This document shows positions 30,161 through 40,672 of a stretch of DNA of 64,000 nucleotides, piece by piece. Made by a program: the position numbers and the translations under genes. Numbering within the stretch: position 1 is the first letter of the stretch; each line of letters begins with the position of its first letter. Under the pieces are notes generated by a model. That model was not told the origin of the DNA, ran no database searches, and saw only the letters and a list, made by a program, of their open reading frames with translations. Location of the stretch: positions 45,436,360 to 45,500,359 of the forward strand of contig OX328107.1 of NCBI GenBank assembly GCA_946811185.2, read 5' to 3'. The DNA is from Hippopus hippopus (taxonomy: Eukaryota > Mollusca > Bivalvia > Cardiida > Cardiidae).

Positions 30161-30468
30161 GGCTGAGCTCCGGTAGCACAGTCGGTAGCATACAGAACTC
30201 AAGAACAGGGAGTCACTGGTTTGATCCCCAGCTCGGCCATTTTCTTTCCAAGGACTGATGATAGTCATTGCGACAGGATTTATTCACCTCTCACCGCTAT
30301 CATTGTTTTGATGATAGTTATGTGGGAAAGCAGCCAGTGGCTTGGAAAGAATATTGTGCGGAGTACTGGTAAAAGATACACCAGGAAAGCATGGATAGGT
30401 GCACCGGCAACCGCAATATAACTGAAATAATGCTGAAAACGGTGTTAAACACTATACAACCAACCAAT
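30161..30468 (+). mobile_element. SINE-1, most complete copy
   Basis: tRNA-like head: GGTAGCACAGTCGGTAGC (A box region) and GTCACTGGTTTGATCCCC (B box, about 30218-30228). Body: GATGATAGTCATTGCGACAGG, GTGGGAAAGCAGCCAGTGGC, GGAGTACTGGTAAAAG, AGGAAAGCATGGATAGG and ATGCTGAAAACGGTGTTAAA. It ends in an AC/AACC-rich tail. AATATCCATTGGG before and AATATCAATCAGG after may be an aged target duplication. Transcribed by pol III and mobilised by LINE machinery if active; activity is not shown. Confidence 0.85.
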
Positions 30469-30724
30469 ATCAATCAGGTTTATTTAGCACTTTACAGGTT
30501 AACTTTGATGTAATTGCTTGTAAAAAAGCAATTATTTCTTTTCTTGCAATGTTTTCAAAATATTCTATAAGACAATATTTTTATATCTGTAAGGTATAAT
30601 TGGCTGGTAAGAGATAGAAAACTAAATGGCAGATCAACCACCGACTTCAAAACCGTCTATAAAGGACCTCCTAGGCTTCTTCATATAGATAATAGTATAA
30701 CTTTTGTTGTAATATTTTGTTGAT

Positions 30725-31141
30725 TCTTTACCACATAATCTGCTGTTTTAACCATTTTCACCACACAATCCTGATTTTTACCAACCCTGAGGAAGAAGAT
30801 TTTGAAAACATTGTGGGAAAAGGAGAAAATGCTGGTAACAGCATTTTCTCCTTTTCCCACAATGTGTTCTACTCTATGGAAAAAAAAATCATGTTTTGAG
30901 TAACATTTAATTTGTCGTCTGCAAATGCTTTCAATTTGGTCGACGCCAAAGTTTTGTTGTTCAGTAATGAGTTTAAGACCTTGAGATGAATGCTTTTGAA
31001 AACATTGCGGGATATGGAGAAACTGCTGGAAAACTGTATGGGCACTCAGAGAACTCAGGCTGACTTGTACAAATTACAAGTTTGTCGTCTGCAGAAGTTT
31101 TGAAATTGGAAGAGGCTGAAATCTGTCTGTTGGTAAAGGGA
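30725..31141 (+). mobile_element. T221 interrupted at a native TTAA by another T221
   Basis: Left stub 30725-30747 (TCTTTACCACATAATCTGC) breaks in its own GTTTTAAC motif. It resumes after the inner copy at 30973 with TTAAGACCTTGAGATGAATG through a decayed core to GTTGGTAAAGGG. Splicing out 30752-30971 plus one TTAA restores the family order. Confidence 0.85.
30752..30971 (+). mobile_element. T221 copy nested in T221 (220 bp)
   Basis: TTAA at 30748-30751 and 30973-30976 (one extra base). Starts CCATTTTCACCACACAATCC. Core centre shortened to GCTGGTAACAGC. Confidence 0.88.
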
Positions 31142-31212
31142 TAAATAGTTCCCCTAACTATTTTCATGATAGAGATAATAGCAACATCACTTTTGTTACA
31201 AGTATCAGGTAA

Positions 31213-31411
31213 CTCTTTACCAAACGACAAAAATTCAGACTTGTCCAAATTCAAAGCATTTGCAGATGACAATTCAAATATGACTCAAATCATGTAATTT
31301 GTCTTTGATATGGTAGAAAACACTGTGGAAAAAGGAGAAAATGCTGGTTACCAATGTTTTCAAAAGGTTTCTACCTCATGGTCATTAAAACTAGGGATTG
31401 TGTGGTAAAGG
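31213..31411 (-). mobile_element. T221, right core arm deleted
   Basis: GTAA left, TTAA at 31413-31416. Starts CTCTTTACCAAACGAC; GGTTACCAATGTTTTC shows loss of the right palindrome arm. Confidence 0.9.
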
Positions 31412-31625
31412 ATTAAATCACATACCTGGAGTGAATCAACAAGTACAGCTGTTTTTTCAAGAGGAAGCACCACAGTGCACCTGTCACAATGAAAGAGATG
31501 AGAGCCTTAAAATATAGATCTATCAAACATTGATATAACTGGATTTTTTTTGGCTTTGAAGTCATAAAAAGAAAAAGCTTTGACCCTTAGAATGAATATC
31601 CTAATGAATGGATGGACATTTTAGT

Positions 31626-31828
31626 TCGTTGCCAAACGACAATATCTTAGACTTGTCCAAATTGAGAGCATTTGCAGACGACAATTTAAATGTTACCTAA
31701 ATGATCATATTTGACATTAATAGTGAAGAAAAATTGCAGGTTACCAGCATTTTCTCCTTTTCCTACAATGTTTTCAGAAGTCTAATTTTTACCTGGGTTG
31801 TTAAAACTTGGGATTGGGTCGTAATGCG
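31626..31828 (-). mobile_element. T221, left core arm deleted
   Basis: GTTGCCAAACGAC to GGGTCGTAATGCG before TTAA (31829-31832). AAAATTGCAGGTTACC replaces the left arm. Confidence 0.85.
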
Positions 31829-31879
31829 TTAACCCAATGTTGCAGTTTACAGGTAAGAATATCTTGGATAAATAGCATA

Positions 31880-31934
31880 CAGTGTAGACCAATAATTCAG
31901 ACTGCATGCTCTGTGCCATCTGATCTTAATGCAT
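31880..31934. repeat. PB57 hairpin copy
   Basis: CAGTGTAGACCAATAATTC, AGACTGCATGC, TCTGTGCCATCTGATC then TTAATGCAT. Confidence 0.75.
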
Positions 31935-32084
31935 ATTCCAAAATTCCAAAATTCTGATCCAGACACTCAAAGCAAAAACCCATTGGCATGCAAGCTTTAT
32001 TTAGACATACTTCTGACAAGTACAATTAACAATGAAAGGAACAAAAATGTATTCAATTCATGAAACATTAAATACATGTAATAG

Positions 32085-32185
32085 TAATGATCTTGAAAAC
32101 ACTGTGGAAAAAGGAATAATTGCTTGTGACGAGCAATGGCTCTTTATCGCAAAATGTTTTCAAATGCTGTCAAAAAATTATAAAA
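32085..32185. repeat. Decayed T221-like core
   Basis: GAAAACACTGTGGAAAAAGG and AAAATGTTTTCAAATGC flank an alternative hairpin TTGCTTGTGACGAGCAA. Similar versions at 37.8 and 58.35 kb suggest a distinct subfamily. Confidence 0.5.
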
Positions 32186-32356
32186 AGTCATTATAGCACC
32201 ACAGGACACAGGTTAGACCTCTTGGTAAGAATTATTTTGTTATTATGAATGATTGTATCAAGTTTGATATCTAATTAGTTAAATCAAACCTTAACACAAC
32301 AATCTAGTGCTTTAAAGCCTTAGAGCACCTTTAAAAACCTAGGTTGCCTTTGCAGC

Positions 32357-32410
32357 AAGTGTAGATCAAGATCAGACTGCATAAAACATGCAGTCTGATT
32401 TTTTATCAAC
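32357..32410. repeat. PB57 hairpin copy
   Basis: AGTGTAGATCAAGATCAGAC, TGCATAAAACATGCA, GTCTGATTTTTTATC. Confidence 0.82.
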
Positions 32411-32757
32411 CCTTTTCACTTTGCAAGAAACACTAAAGATGAAAGCAACCTTGAAATTGCTCTTAACAGTGTATTCTAAATGATTTTAAGATTGGTTGGT
32501 GAATATGGTGCACATATGGTGGTGCACATTGCAAATCAATAGCCATGGCGTATATCCTTACGATTCAAACCTTCAACCCTACCAAGCAACAATAATGATC
32601 ACAGAACAATAAGTTACCAGTTATGTGCTTTGTCCGACTAAGTGGATCAAAATAACACAGAATGTAAAGTCTGATATAAAATCTCTGGTATTTTGTAAAA
32701 AATTCTAGCAAAACTTTTAAGTATTTTTGTCTGACTGAAAACATCTATATTGTATAA

Positions 32758-32965
32758 CTCTTTATTAAATGACACATCCAAATTGGAAGCATTTGCAGAC
32801 GACAAATCAAATGTGGCTGAAATGATGAAATTTGTCTGTTAAAGGGTAGAAAAGATTGCAATAAAAGGAGAAAATGCCAGTTCCCCGCATTTTCTCCTTT
32901 TCCCACAATGTTTCAAAAGACTTCATTCTTAGGGTTGTTGAAACTCAGTATTGTGTGGTAAAGGG
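32758..32965 (-). mobile_element. T221 copy
   Basis: TATAA left, TTAA at 32966-32969. Left arm shortened; core centre CCAGTTCCCCGC. Confidence 0.88.
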
Positions 32966-33006
32966 TTAATTAGCGAATTCCAAGGGTTCATATAGGACAA
33001 AATTTA

Positions 33007-33202
33007 CTCTTTACCAGATGATTACTAAATTGAAAAATAATTTGAACCAACAACTAAAGTGTTACTGAGATGATGGGATTTGTCTTTAAATGGGTTGAAA
33101 ACATTGTTTGAAAAGGAGAAAACGCAGGTGACCAGCATTTTCTCCTTATCCAACAATGTTTTCAAGAGCTTACTTCATTGGGACATAATGATCAATTGGT
33201 AG
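33007..33202 (-). mobile_element. T221, right end worn
   Basis: CTCTTTACCAGATG to about CAATTGGTAGA. Core centre GGTGACC. Confidence 0.8.
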
Positions 33203-33378
33203 AACATCCACAGGAGACATACTTCTTTTGAAATTGTCCAAGTTTATTTATCATATTCTATTACAATAAAAGAATTATTGTGTGAATTAAACAGGCAACA
33301 AAACAAGTCCAATGCATTCATCAAAACCAGTATGTGAGGGCATGTGTTTGACGTCATTTCAACCGAAATTTTAGTAAA

Positions 33379-33862
33379 CTCTTTACAACAGGACAAAATT
33401 TTGGACTGGGCCAAAGTGAAAACAACTGTAAAGAACAAATTGAATGTGGCTCAAAAGATGATTTCTGTCTTTGATAGGGTAGGAAACACTGAGAAACAAG
33501 AGCTTTGCAGAGCGGCGCATATACGCCCGAAGCGGTTTGTCAGTGAAATGGGTTAAAATCTAGAACGCCTAGAGCGATCCAAATTTTAAGAGTCACATAC
33601 AAAACTGCACATCATAGGGATTCATTGTGTTCATTGTGGTAAGTCTGAACTTATTCCAATGGAAACTGTAGGAGTTGCGCACACAAGAAATTGCTAATAA
33701 ACGGACGGACAGACGGACGACCGGGGCCATAACATAATACAACTCTTTGGGCATATAAAAAGAAGACAGTGCTGGTTATCTACCTTTTATTATTTTCCTA
33801 CAATATTTTCAGAAGCTTTTTCTTGCAAGGTCATTAAAACTCAAGACTGAATGGTAAAGGGT
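33379..33862 (-). mobile_element. T221 interrupted by a Helitron-like element
   Basis: Left part CTCTTTACAACAGGAC ... AAACACTGAGAAAC (to about 33499). Right part AAAAAGAAGACAGTGCTGG (from about 33757) ... AATGGTAAAGGG. Removing the insert leaves about 222 bp. Confidence 0.82.
33500..33757. mobile_element. CGGACGG-bearing element inserted in T221
   Basis: AGAGCTTTGCAGAGCGGCGC, hairpin GGCGCATATACGCC near the left end, then CATAGGGATTCATTGTG, GTAGGAGTTGCGCACAC, a CGGACGGACAGACGGACG run (33707-33722), and an end in GGGCATATAA. Resembles the ACCCCC elements in design but not in sequence; I treat it as a separate family. Confidence 0.72.
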
Positions 33863-33864
33863 TG

Positions 33865-34672
33865 CAGACTGGGAGCATTGATTTATGGTTCTCTAATGTC
33901 TTTTGATGGCAGCCAGGGAGCATTGATTCATGTTGGTTTTTTTTTCAATGCAGATTGGGAGCATTGATTCATGCTCAACTCATGGCTGCTAGGAGCACTG
34001 ATGCTTGGTTTCCTAATGGTGGCCTTGGAGCATTGATTCACGTTTTTTTTTTCATAGCAGACTGGGAGCATTAATTCATGGTGAACTCATGGCTGCCCAG
34101 AGCATTGATTTATGGGTGTCTCATGGCAGCCTTGCAGCACTGATTCACAATTTTCTCACGGCAGATTCACACAGTGAGCATTGATTTATGGTTGTCTTAT
34201 GGCAGCCTTGCAGCACTGATTCATGGTTTTCTCATGGCAGATTCACACAGTGAGCATTGATTCATGGTTGTCTCATGGCAGTCTTGCAGCACTGATTCAT
34301 GGTTTTCTCATGGCAGATTCACACAGTGAGCATTGATTCATGGTTGTCTCATGGCAGTCTTGCAACACTGATTCATGGTTTTCTCATGGCACACTGTGAA
34401 CACTGATTCATGGTTTTCTCATGGCAGACTGTGAGCACTGATTCTTGGTTTCCTCATGTCTGCCTAGGAGCATTAATTCATGGTTTTCTCATTGCTGCCT
34501 AGTAGCACTGATTCATGGTTTTCTCATTGCAGACTGAGAGCATTAATTCATGGTTTTCTCAGAGCTGACTGTGAGCAGTGGTTTATGGTTTTCTCATGGT
34601 GGCCTAGGAGCATTGATTCATGGTTTTCTCATGGTGGCCTCAGAGCAGACTCATGGCAGACTTGGAGGACTG
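33865..34672. repeat. 36-bp minisatellite with 76-bp higher-order units
   Basis: GAGCATTGATTCATGGTTTT and CTCATGGCAGAC recur about 22 times. In 34140-34370 alternating units form near-identical 76-bp dimers (one with GATTCACACAGTGAGC, one with GTCTTGCAGCAC). The array lies between a T221 right end and a T221 half element. Confidence 0.9.
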
Positions 34673-34673
34673 A

Positions 34674-34818
34674 GAACTGGTAACCAGAATTTTCTCCTTT
34701 ACACACAATGTTTTCTACCCTACCAAAGACAAATCCAATCACTTCAGCCGCTTTAATTTTGTCATCTGCATATGCTTTCCAGTTGGAAAAGATTAAACTT
34801 TTATCATGTGGTAAAGAG
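34674..34818 (+). mobile_element. T221 right half
   Basis: Begins at the core centre (GAACTGGTAACCAG) directly after the minisatellite; ends GTGGTAAAGAG before TTAA (34819-34822). Confidence 0.85.
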
Positions 34819-35027
34819 TTAAACTAGAAACTTCTGGCTCTTGTGGCAAGCGCTGCAACCTCACAGAATAGAGTTTGTACAATCAAAAAAAGATAATCAA
34901 AAAACTACCAAAATGCATTATACACTAAGTCAGTTCTTTCTTTTATGAAACAAAAAATGGTTCATCAGTAGACCTGTTTACAACTGTGCAGATGATTATA
35001 ATTTCCATAAATGATACCACACTTTAA

Positions 35028-35472
35028 CCCTTTACTACACAACCTCAACTTTTAACAACCTCGAGGAAGAAGGCTTTCAAAAACATTGTAAGTAAAGGAG
35101 AAAATGCTGGGAACCAGCATTTTCTCCTTTTTGCTCAATGTTTTCTACCCTCCTATAAACACATTTAAAAGCCTAACTCTTTACCAGATGACAAAATTTT
35201 AGCTTGGTCAAAAATGAAAGCATTTGCAGACGACAATTTCAGTGTGGCTCAAATGGTGCAATTTTTCTTTGACAGGGTAGAAAACATTGAGAGAAAAGGA
35301 GAATATGCTGGTTACCAGCATTTTCTCCTTTTCCCACCACGTTTTCAAAAGGCTTCTTTCCCAGGATTGTTAAAACCTGGCATTGTTTGGGAAAGAGTTA
35401 AGTTGCATTTATTTTGTTGTCTCAATTGCATTCAACTGGGACAAGTCTAAAATTTTGTCATTTGGCAAAGCG
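35028..35472 (+). mobile_element. T221 interrupted by another T221
   Basis: TTAA at 35024-35027; left part to about 35172 (ATAAACACATTTAAAAGC), right part from 35402 (GTTGCATTTATTTTGTTGTC) to TTTGGCAAAGCG before ATAA. Removing the inner 221 bp and one target copy leaves 220 bp. Confidence 0.9.
35177..35397 (-). mobile_element. T221 copy nested in T221 (221 bp)
   Basis: CTAA at 35173-35176 and TTAA at 35398-35401. Starts CTCTTTACCAGATGAC, ends GGGAAAGAG. Well-preserved arms, younger than its host. Confidence 0.92.
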
Positions 35473-35632
35473 ATAAGCGATTTCTTGCGACAAGTGAATT
35501 GCCCCTTATCCTAAAGTATTTCTAAAATTTCACTCAAAAAATGGTATTTTTTATTCTGTTGATTGTTAAACCTTTGGGTCATCTGTACAATCTTTGATTG
35601 GTTGAAAGTTTATGTCTACAGTCATGGTTGAA

Positions 35633-35854
35633 CTCTTTACCACATGACAATATCTTAGACTTGTCAAAATTGAAAACATTTGCAGAATAACAATTTAAAT
35701 GTGGCTCAAATGATGGAATTTGTCTTTGAATGAGAAGAAAACATTGTAGGAAACGGAGAAAATGCTGGTTACCAGCATTTTCTCCTTTTCCCCCAATGTT
35801 TTCAAGCGGCCTATTCCTCAGGGTCGTTAAAACATGGGATTGTGTGGTAAAGGG
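35633..35854 (-). mobile_element. T221, full length (222 bp)
   Basis: TGAA left, TTAA at 35855-35858. Starts CTCTTTACCACATGAC; ends GTGGTAAAGGG. Core complete. Confidence 0.92.
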
Positions 35855-35897
35855 TTAAGGAAAGGAAAAATAATTCAACCTTACCCAACGATAATGT

Positions 35898-36005
35898 CTT
35901 TATCAAACGACAAATTTCAGACATGACCAAATTAAAAGAATTAGCAGACAATCATCTTAATGTAGCTCAGAAGATGGTTTCTGTTCTAAAAGTAGTAGAA
36001 ACTAT
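35898..36005 (-). mobile_element. T221 left half
   Basis: TCTTTATCAAACGAC, ACATGACCAAATTAAAAG, GTAGCTCAGAAGATGG; stops before the core. Confidence 0.75.
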
Positions 36006-36017
36006 CTACAAATTCTT

Positions 36018-36560
36018 TCACTCCTTACAAACAAGGAAAATTTTAGACTTGTCTTACTTAAAAGTTTTAACCGCTGACAAATACATGTATGTTCCTCAGT
36101 TGATGGGATTTTCTTTCAAAGGTTAAGAAATATTGTGAGAAAAGGACAACGAGAGTACCACTTGCAACTGCCAATGCTCATCTGTAGTTGCTTGTTTTAA
36201 AGAGAAAATTCAAAGTCCAAAAAGGGGCTTAACTGTCAAAAAAGATACTTTAACGGTTGACTGCCCTTATTGTATGGGTTCCACTTTTGATAGTGAACAA
36301 CTTGTCCAAGTTTGGTGTAAATATCTTCAATAATCACAGACATATTGTAAAATTTCAAACGTTTTGGAAATGTCAAAGTTTTTGCATGATAATGAACACA
36401 ACAATGCAGACGACGCCAGGGCTCCAACAATACCTCAATGTTTCCTTCAAAAACAGTTAAGCTGAAAATAGTGATTACCAGCAGTTCATCCTTTTCTCAC
36501 AATGATTTCAAATGACTTACTCCTCAGGGTCTTAAAACATAGGATTGTTTTGTATAGGAT
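36018..36560 (-). mobile_element. T221 interrupted by another repeat
   Basis: Left 36018-36150 (CACTCCTTACAAACAAGG ... TATTGTGAGAAAAGG) and right 36466-36560 (GTGATTACCAGCAG ... TTTTGTATAGG) flank about 316 bp of unrelated repeat. Without it the element would be about 227 bp. Confidence 0.78.
36150..36465. mobile_element. Repeat of unknown class inserted in T221
   Basis: TTGTCCAAGTTTGGTGTAAA, TATCTTCAATAATCACAG, AATTTCAAACGTTTTGG, then CAATGCAGACGACGCCAGGG. Related segments at 51.6-51.85 and 19.9 kb. Confidence 0.6.
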
Positions 36561-36564
36561 TCAA

Positions 36565-37420
36565 TGGCCCTGTCTAGAATTTTGCTGTCCCGTAAAAAAA
36601 TAAAAAAATCAAATAAGAAATTATTTCTGTCCTTCTTCTTCAAATTGGTAGAATAGAATACAACTTATCTTAAGTGTAAAGAATTAATAACAGATCAATG
36701 TAGCATTGTTCACATAGCACAAAAGGTTTTTTAACAAGAAATTAATGACTTCTATTTTAGTGTATTGTTGCTATGTGGTTAACACTTTCCTCCCTTTGTA
36801 AACATCAACAGCCTTTAAAACATTATGAAAATACAGATTTTTTTTTTCAAGATAACCAATTTTCTTATTGGAAAAATGTAATTTAGTAAAATAATTATTA
36901 TAGTATAACATCCAACTTTTGTTCTTGTTTATCAAATGTACAGTCCGAATTCTGAATTTTTCTACATACAAAAAATTGTTCTTTCAAAGACAACATAGAT
37001 TAAGATCAGACCTCATAAAATGAGCAGTCTGATCTCGAATCCATTATTTGATTTTTAATGGAAGCACAAAAAGAAAACATTCTTTAATAAAATCAACAGA
37101 AAAGGTCCATTTAGCTTATAATCAATCTACCTGGTATAACAGTGAGTGCAATTCTGAATTTGTGAACAATGTACAGGGTTATTGTATTGTTACATAGGTC
37201 TTTATGAAACTTAGCAGTCAAGGTAAGACAAGGACTGTCAGACATGACATTGGGTTGCGACATTCGATACCATCCAGTGACAGATGAAGAAATAGGGGCA
37301 TGTTAAAAGAAGAGAGTAGAAATAAAATAAAAATATTGTAATTTTGTAGTGCTGAACTCCTAGAAATAAAATAGAAATAATCTAATTTTGTGGTGCAAAT
37401 TCCTCACTGCATAAAGTAAA
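36565..37420. other. Mostly unassigned, one PB57
   Basis: PB57 hairpin at 36993-37044 (AGATTAAGATCAGACCTCA / TGAGCAGTCTGATCTCGAAT). GAAATAAAATAGAAATAATC at about 37318-37382 is locally duplicated. No gene. Confidence 0.5.
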
Positions 37421-37580
37421 CTTTTTACCACGCAAGGAAATTTAGTCTTGTCCGTACTGAAGGTGAAAAATTAAATGTAGCTGAAAAAATAGCATTTGTT
37501 TTTTTAATAGGTAGAAATCATTGCTGGAAAAGGAGAAAGTATTTGAAAACATTGATGGAAAAACGAACAACATTTGCATG
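37421..37580 (-). mobile_element. T221 left half plus core scraps
   Basis: CTTTTTACCACGCAAGG, TTTAGTCTTGTCCGTACTG, then GGAAAAGGAGAAAG and a second GAAAACATTGATGG. Confidence 0.65.
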
Positions 37581-37984
37581 TGAGAAGTTACTGGAACCGG
37601 TTTTCTTACTTCTACTATTAAATTCTGCCTGTGCAACAATGGGTCAATTATTTTTCTCACAGAATAAAACAGAAGTAAATGAATCACTGATTTACTGACA
37701 ATTTTCATACCATCTTTAAAAGAGGAGACTCAGTTTCTTTTGAAACAAAAAGGAATGGTAACAAAAATATTGAAATAAAAGCAGAAAAAGAAACTAGCAG
37801 TAATTGCTTCTTATAAACAACAGCTCTTTTTTTCCAAAATAGTTTCAGAAATTCTGTCCTATGCAAGAGGTATGAAAATTCATGATTGTATTGGTTATAA
37901 TAGGGCTTTTTGGGCTTTATGGGTGAAACAAAAATCTATCAAGAATTCCGTTACATCTTCAAGTGCTTACTATTCCTTACTTAA

Positions 37985-38205
37985 CTCTTTACCAAACAAC
38001 AAAATTTTAGACTGGTCCAAATTGAAAGCATTTGCAGACGACAAAATCGATGAGACTCAAAAATTGAAATTTGATCTGGGACAGTAGAAAACAATGTGGG
38101 AAAAAGGAGAAAATGCTGGTTACCAGCATTTTCTCCTTTTCCCACAATGTTTTCAAAAGGCTTCTTTCTCAGAGTCGTGAAAACCCAGGATGGTTTGGTA
38201 AAGAG
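37985..38205 (-). mobile_element. T221 '-' reference copy (221 bp, intact TTAA pair)
   Basis: TTAA at 37981-37984 and 38206-38209. Inverted ends CTCTTTACCAAACAAC / TTTGGTAAAGAG. Left arm AATTTTAGACTGGTCC, AAAGCATTTGCAGACGAC; right arm TCAGAGTCGTGAAAACCC. Core perfect apart from one extra A in the left arm. Confidence 0.95.
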
Positions 38206-38209
38206 TTAA

Positions 38210-38770
38210 AAGAAAAATAACTCGGTGAGTAAAAGACCTGTTTTATTGTTACGCAGTTCACAAATTATGATCATTTATCCAAAATAATATCGTCAACAAT
38301 GTCGCCAGCAGTACATATCCCACAATACACCAGTCAACAGAAGAATTCAGGGTCAAGTGTGGCATGGACCTTTATTGTCAATTTCATTTTAATTTATATC
38401 CAATTATGGAACAATCAAAGCAGTTAAAGTGCTTTTGATGTCTCGATTTGAACAGACAAAAAAAACTCCATTGTATCCTTGAGTTAACCCTTCAAGTTAT
38501 GAGCACAAATTATCTTGCTCTGCAGGATAGTGTGCACATATTGAGACCAGACTGAACAGAGAACACAGTCTGATCTTAGATCTAAACTATCTGATAATAG
38601 TGGGATATATTATGAACAATACAACCTTGAAATATAAAAAAAATGGGTCTTGTTAAACAGATGGAACATTTTCATTTTGTTTATTTGATTCCCTATGGGC
38701 TCATCAAGGAAAATATCGAAGTCATTTACAACAGATCTTATCTATTCCTCACAGGGAGCAAACTGTCTTA
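38210..38770. other. Unassigned spacer with one PB57
   Basis: PB57-like hairpin at 38529-38588 (GAGACCAGACTGAACAG / CACAGTCTGATCTTAGATC). Otherwise nothing recognised. Confidence 0.5.
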
Positions 38771-38774
38771 AATC

Positions 38775-38894
38775 TTTACTAAATAAAAATTTTTTAGACT
38801 AGTCCAAATTGAAAGCATATGCAGACATCAAATTCAATGTGGCTGAAATTTGTCTTGAAATTGTAGAAAACATTGTTTTCAAAAGGACTTGCCT
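38775..38894 (-). mobile_element. T221, right half lost
   Basis: TCTTTACTAAATAAA, TTAGACTAGTCCAAATTG, ending after GAAAACATTGTTTTC; abuts the TTAA of the next copy. Confidence 0.78.
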
Positions 38895-38898
38895 TTAA

Positions 38899-39120
38899 CC
38901 CTTTACCACACAATCCCAACTTTTAACGACCCTTAGAAAGAAAGCTTTTGAAAACATTGTGGGATAAGGAGCAAAATGCTGGTAACCAGCATTTTCTCCT
39001 TTTCCCACAATGTTTTCCCCCCTTACCAAATCAAATTTCTATTTCTGATTCCCCTTTATTTTGTTGTCTGCAAATGCTTTCAATTTGGACTAGTCTAGAA
39101 TTTTGTTGTTTGGTAAAGAG
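38899..39120 (+). mobile_element. T221, full length (222 bp), intact TTAA pair
   Basis: TTAA at 38895-38898 and 39121-39124. Starts CCCTTTACCACACAATCCC, ends TTTGGTAAAGAG. Core centre GGTAACC. Confidence 0.95.
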
Positions 39121-39164
39121 TTAAAAGTTGTTAAAACAATTGTCCTTGTAGAGAATCAACAAAA

Positions 39165-39270
39165 AGCATTTAGCAAAAAGTTTCATACCATGTCAGTCTA
39201 CGCAAGCTGACATGGTTCGATACTTTTTGCAGATGAATTAACCCCCTTTATACAGAGCATGGCCCATATG
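39165..39270. mobile_element. C228 element, partial
   Basis: AGCAAAAAGTTTCATACC, hairpin CATGTCAG...CTGACATG, then TGAATTAACCCCCTTTA. Confidence 0.6.
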
Positions 39271-39384
39271 TTTGACACTCACAGTTATAATGTAAATCAT
39301 TTCTTGAAAATGCAGCTGATCTTTTATATATTCCATCTTCTAAAAGAATTATCTAAAGGGCTATACAGACTCAAATGCTGTTGT

Positions 39385-40393
39385 GTCCTATTCTAATGGG
39401 AATGAAAGGTAGTTTTCTCAATTCTATGGCAATGTGAGACAGAAATATAGTGTCCTCCATCTTATTTTATTGTGGAAAAGAAAGATAATGTTCTCTGTCC
39501 CATGTCATTGTGGGTCAAAACTGCAATGTTCTCTGTTTTTACTTCATTATGGGACAGAAACAAAGTATTCTGTCTAAACTGTCATTTTGGGACAGACACA
39601 GTGTTCTTTATTCCTTGTCATAGTGGGACAGAAATATGTAAATTTTCCCATGTCATTGAGGGATGGAAGTGTAGTGTTCTCTGTCTGATGTCATTGTCAG
39701 ACAGAAATAATTTTATAGTATTCTCTATCATGTGTTATTAATGGACAGAAATAAAGTGTTCTCTGTGCTAAGTCATTGTTGTGGAAATGTAGTGTTCACT
39801 TTCCTATGTCATTGTTGGATAGAAATATAGTGTTCGGCCTCCCTTGTCATTGTTGGACAGAAATGTAGTGTTCAGCCTCCCATGTCATGGTTGGATACAA
39901 GTGTTCGCTTTCCTATGTCATTGTTGGACAGAAATGTAGTGTTCGCTTTCCCATGTCACTGTTGGACAGAAATGAAGTGTTTTTTGTTAAATGCCATTAT
40001 GGAACAGATATCCCCATGTCGTTGTGGGACAGAAATGTAGTGATATTAATCGAATGTCACTGCAACAGTAATATGAGTTTTCTATCTTTGTAGGACAGAA
40101 TAAAATATTCTCTGTTTTATGTCATAGTAGGACTGAAACAATATTCACTTTGCCATGTCACTATGGGACAGAAAAGTAGAGCTCTCTATCCTATGTCATT
40201 TTAGGGCAGAAATATAGTGTTCCCTACCTCATATGTCAGTGAAGGATAGAAATAAGGTCATCTCTTTCTCATATCAATGTGGGTCAGAAATATAGTGTTC
40301 TCTGTCCTATGTCAATGTCCTATGTCAGAATGTTAGCGTTCTCTATCTATTGATGTCATTGTGGGACAGAAGTTTAGTGTTCTATATTCCATG
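39385..40393. repeat. 38-bp minisatellite (GGGACAGAAATATAGTGTTC type), first block
   Basis: TGTCATTGTGGGACAGAAAT and AGTGTTCTCTGTCC recur about every 36-39 bases with steady decay; about 26 units. Open readings across it are a by-product of the period. Confidence 0.9.
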
Positions 40394-40672
40394 TCATTTT
40401 GGGACGGTTTGATAGATTGATTGGAGTTTAACACCATTTTAAGAGTTTAGGTCAGTCAGTGCACCTACGCTTGTGTATCCTGGCTTTCTTACACCAGTAC
40501 TGACACACCTTTCTTTCCAAGTCACTGACTGCTTTCTCACTTGCATAAGGTGAGAGGCAAAAAATCGCCCCATAAAGTAAGTTTGCCTCAATTGGGTATC
40601 AAACTAATGACAATCAGGTTATGAGTCCAATACGCAAACTACCGAGCTATCCCGGCAGGCTCATTTTGGGAC
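40394..40672 (-). mobile_element. SINE-1 inserted in the 38-bp array, with target duplication
   Basis: TCATTTTGGGAC at 40394-40405 and again at 40661-40672 bracket the insert 40406-40660. Neighbouring array units mostly read TCATTGTGGGAC, so the shared T makes a true 12-base duplication likely. Minus strand: GCCGGGATAGCTCGGTAG (A box), TTAGTTTGATACCC (B box), AAGCCAGGATACACAAGCG, then ATGGTGTTAAACTCC and a TCAATC tail. Confidence 0.87.

Noticed and set aside
30161..30240. Possible tRNA gene
   Set aside because: A and B boxes are present, but there is no paired acceptor stem, and the sequence continues into a SINE body seen elsewhere in the window.
39472..40093. Repetitive ORFs with WDRN and CHYGTD units
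   Set aside because: They arise from the 38-bp minisatellite; the unit drifts in length, so no frame persists.
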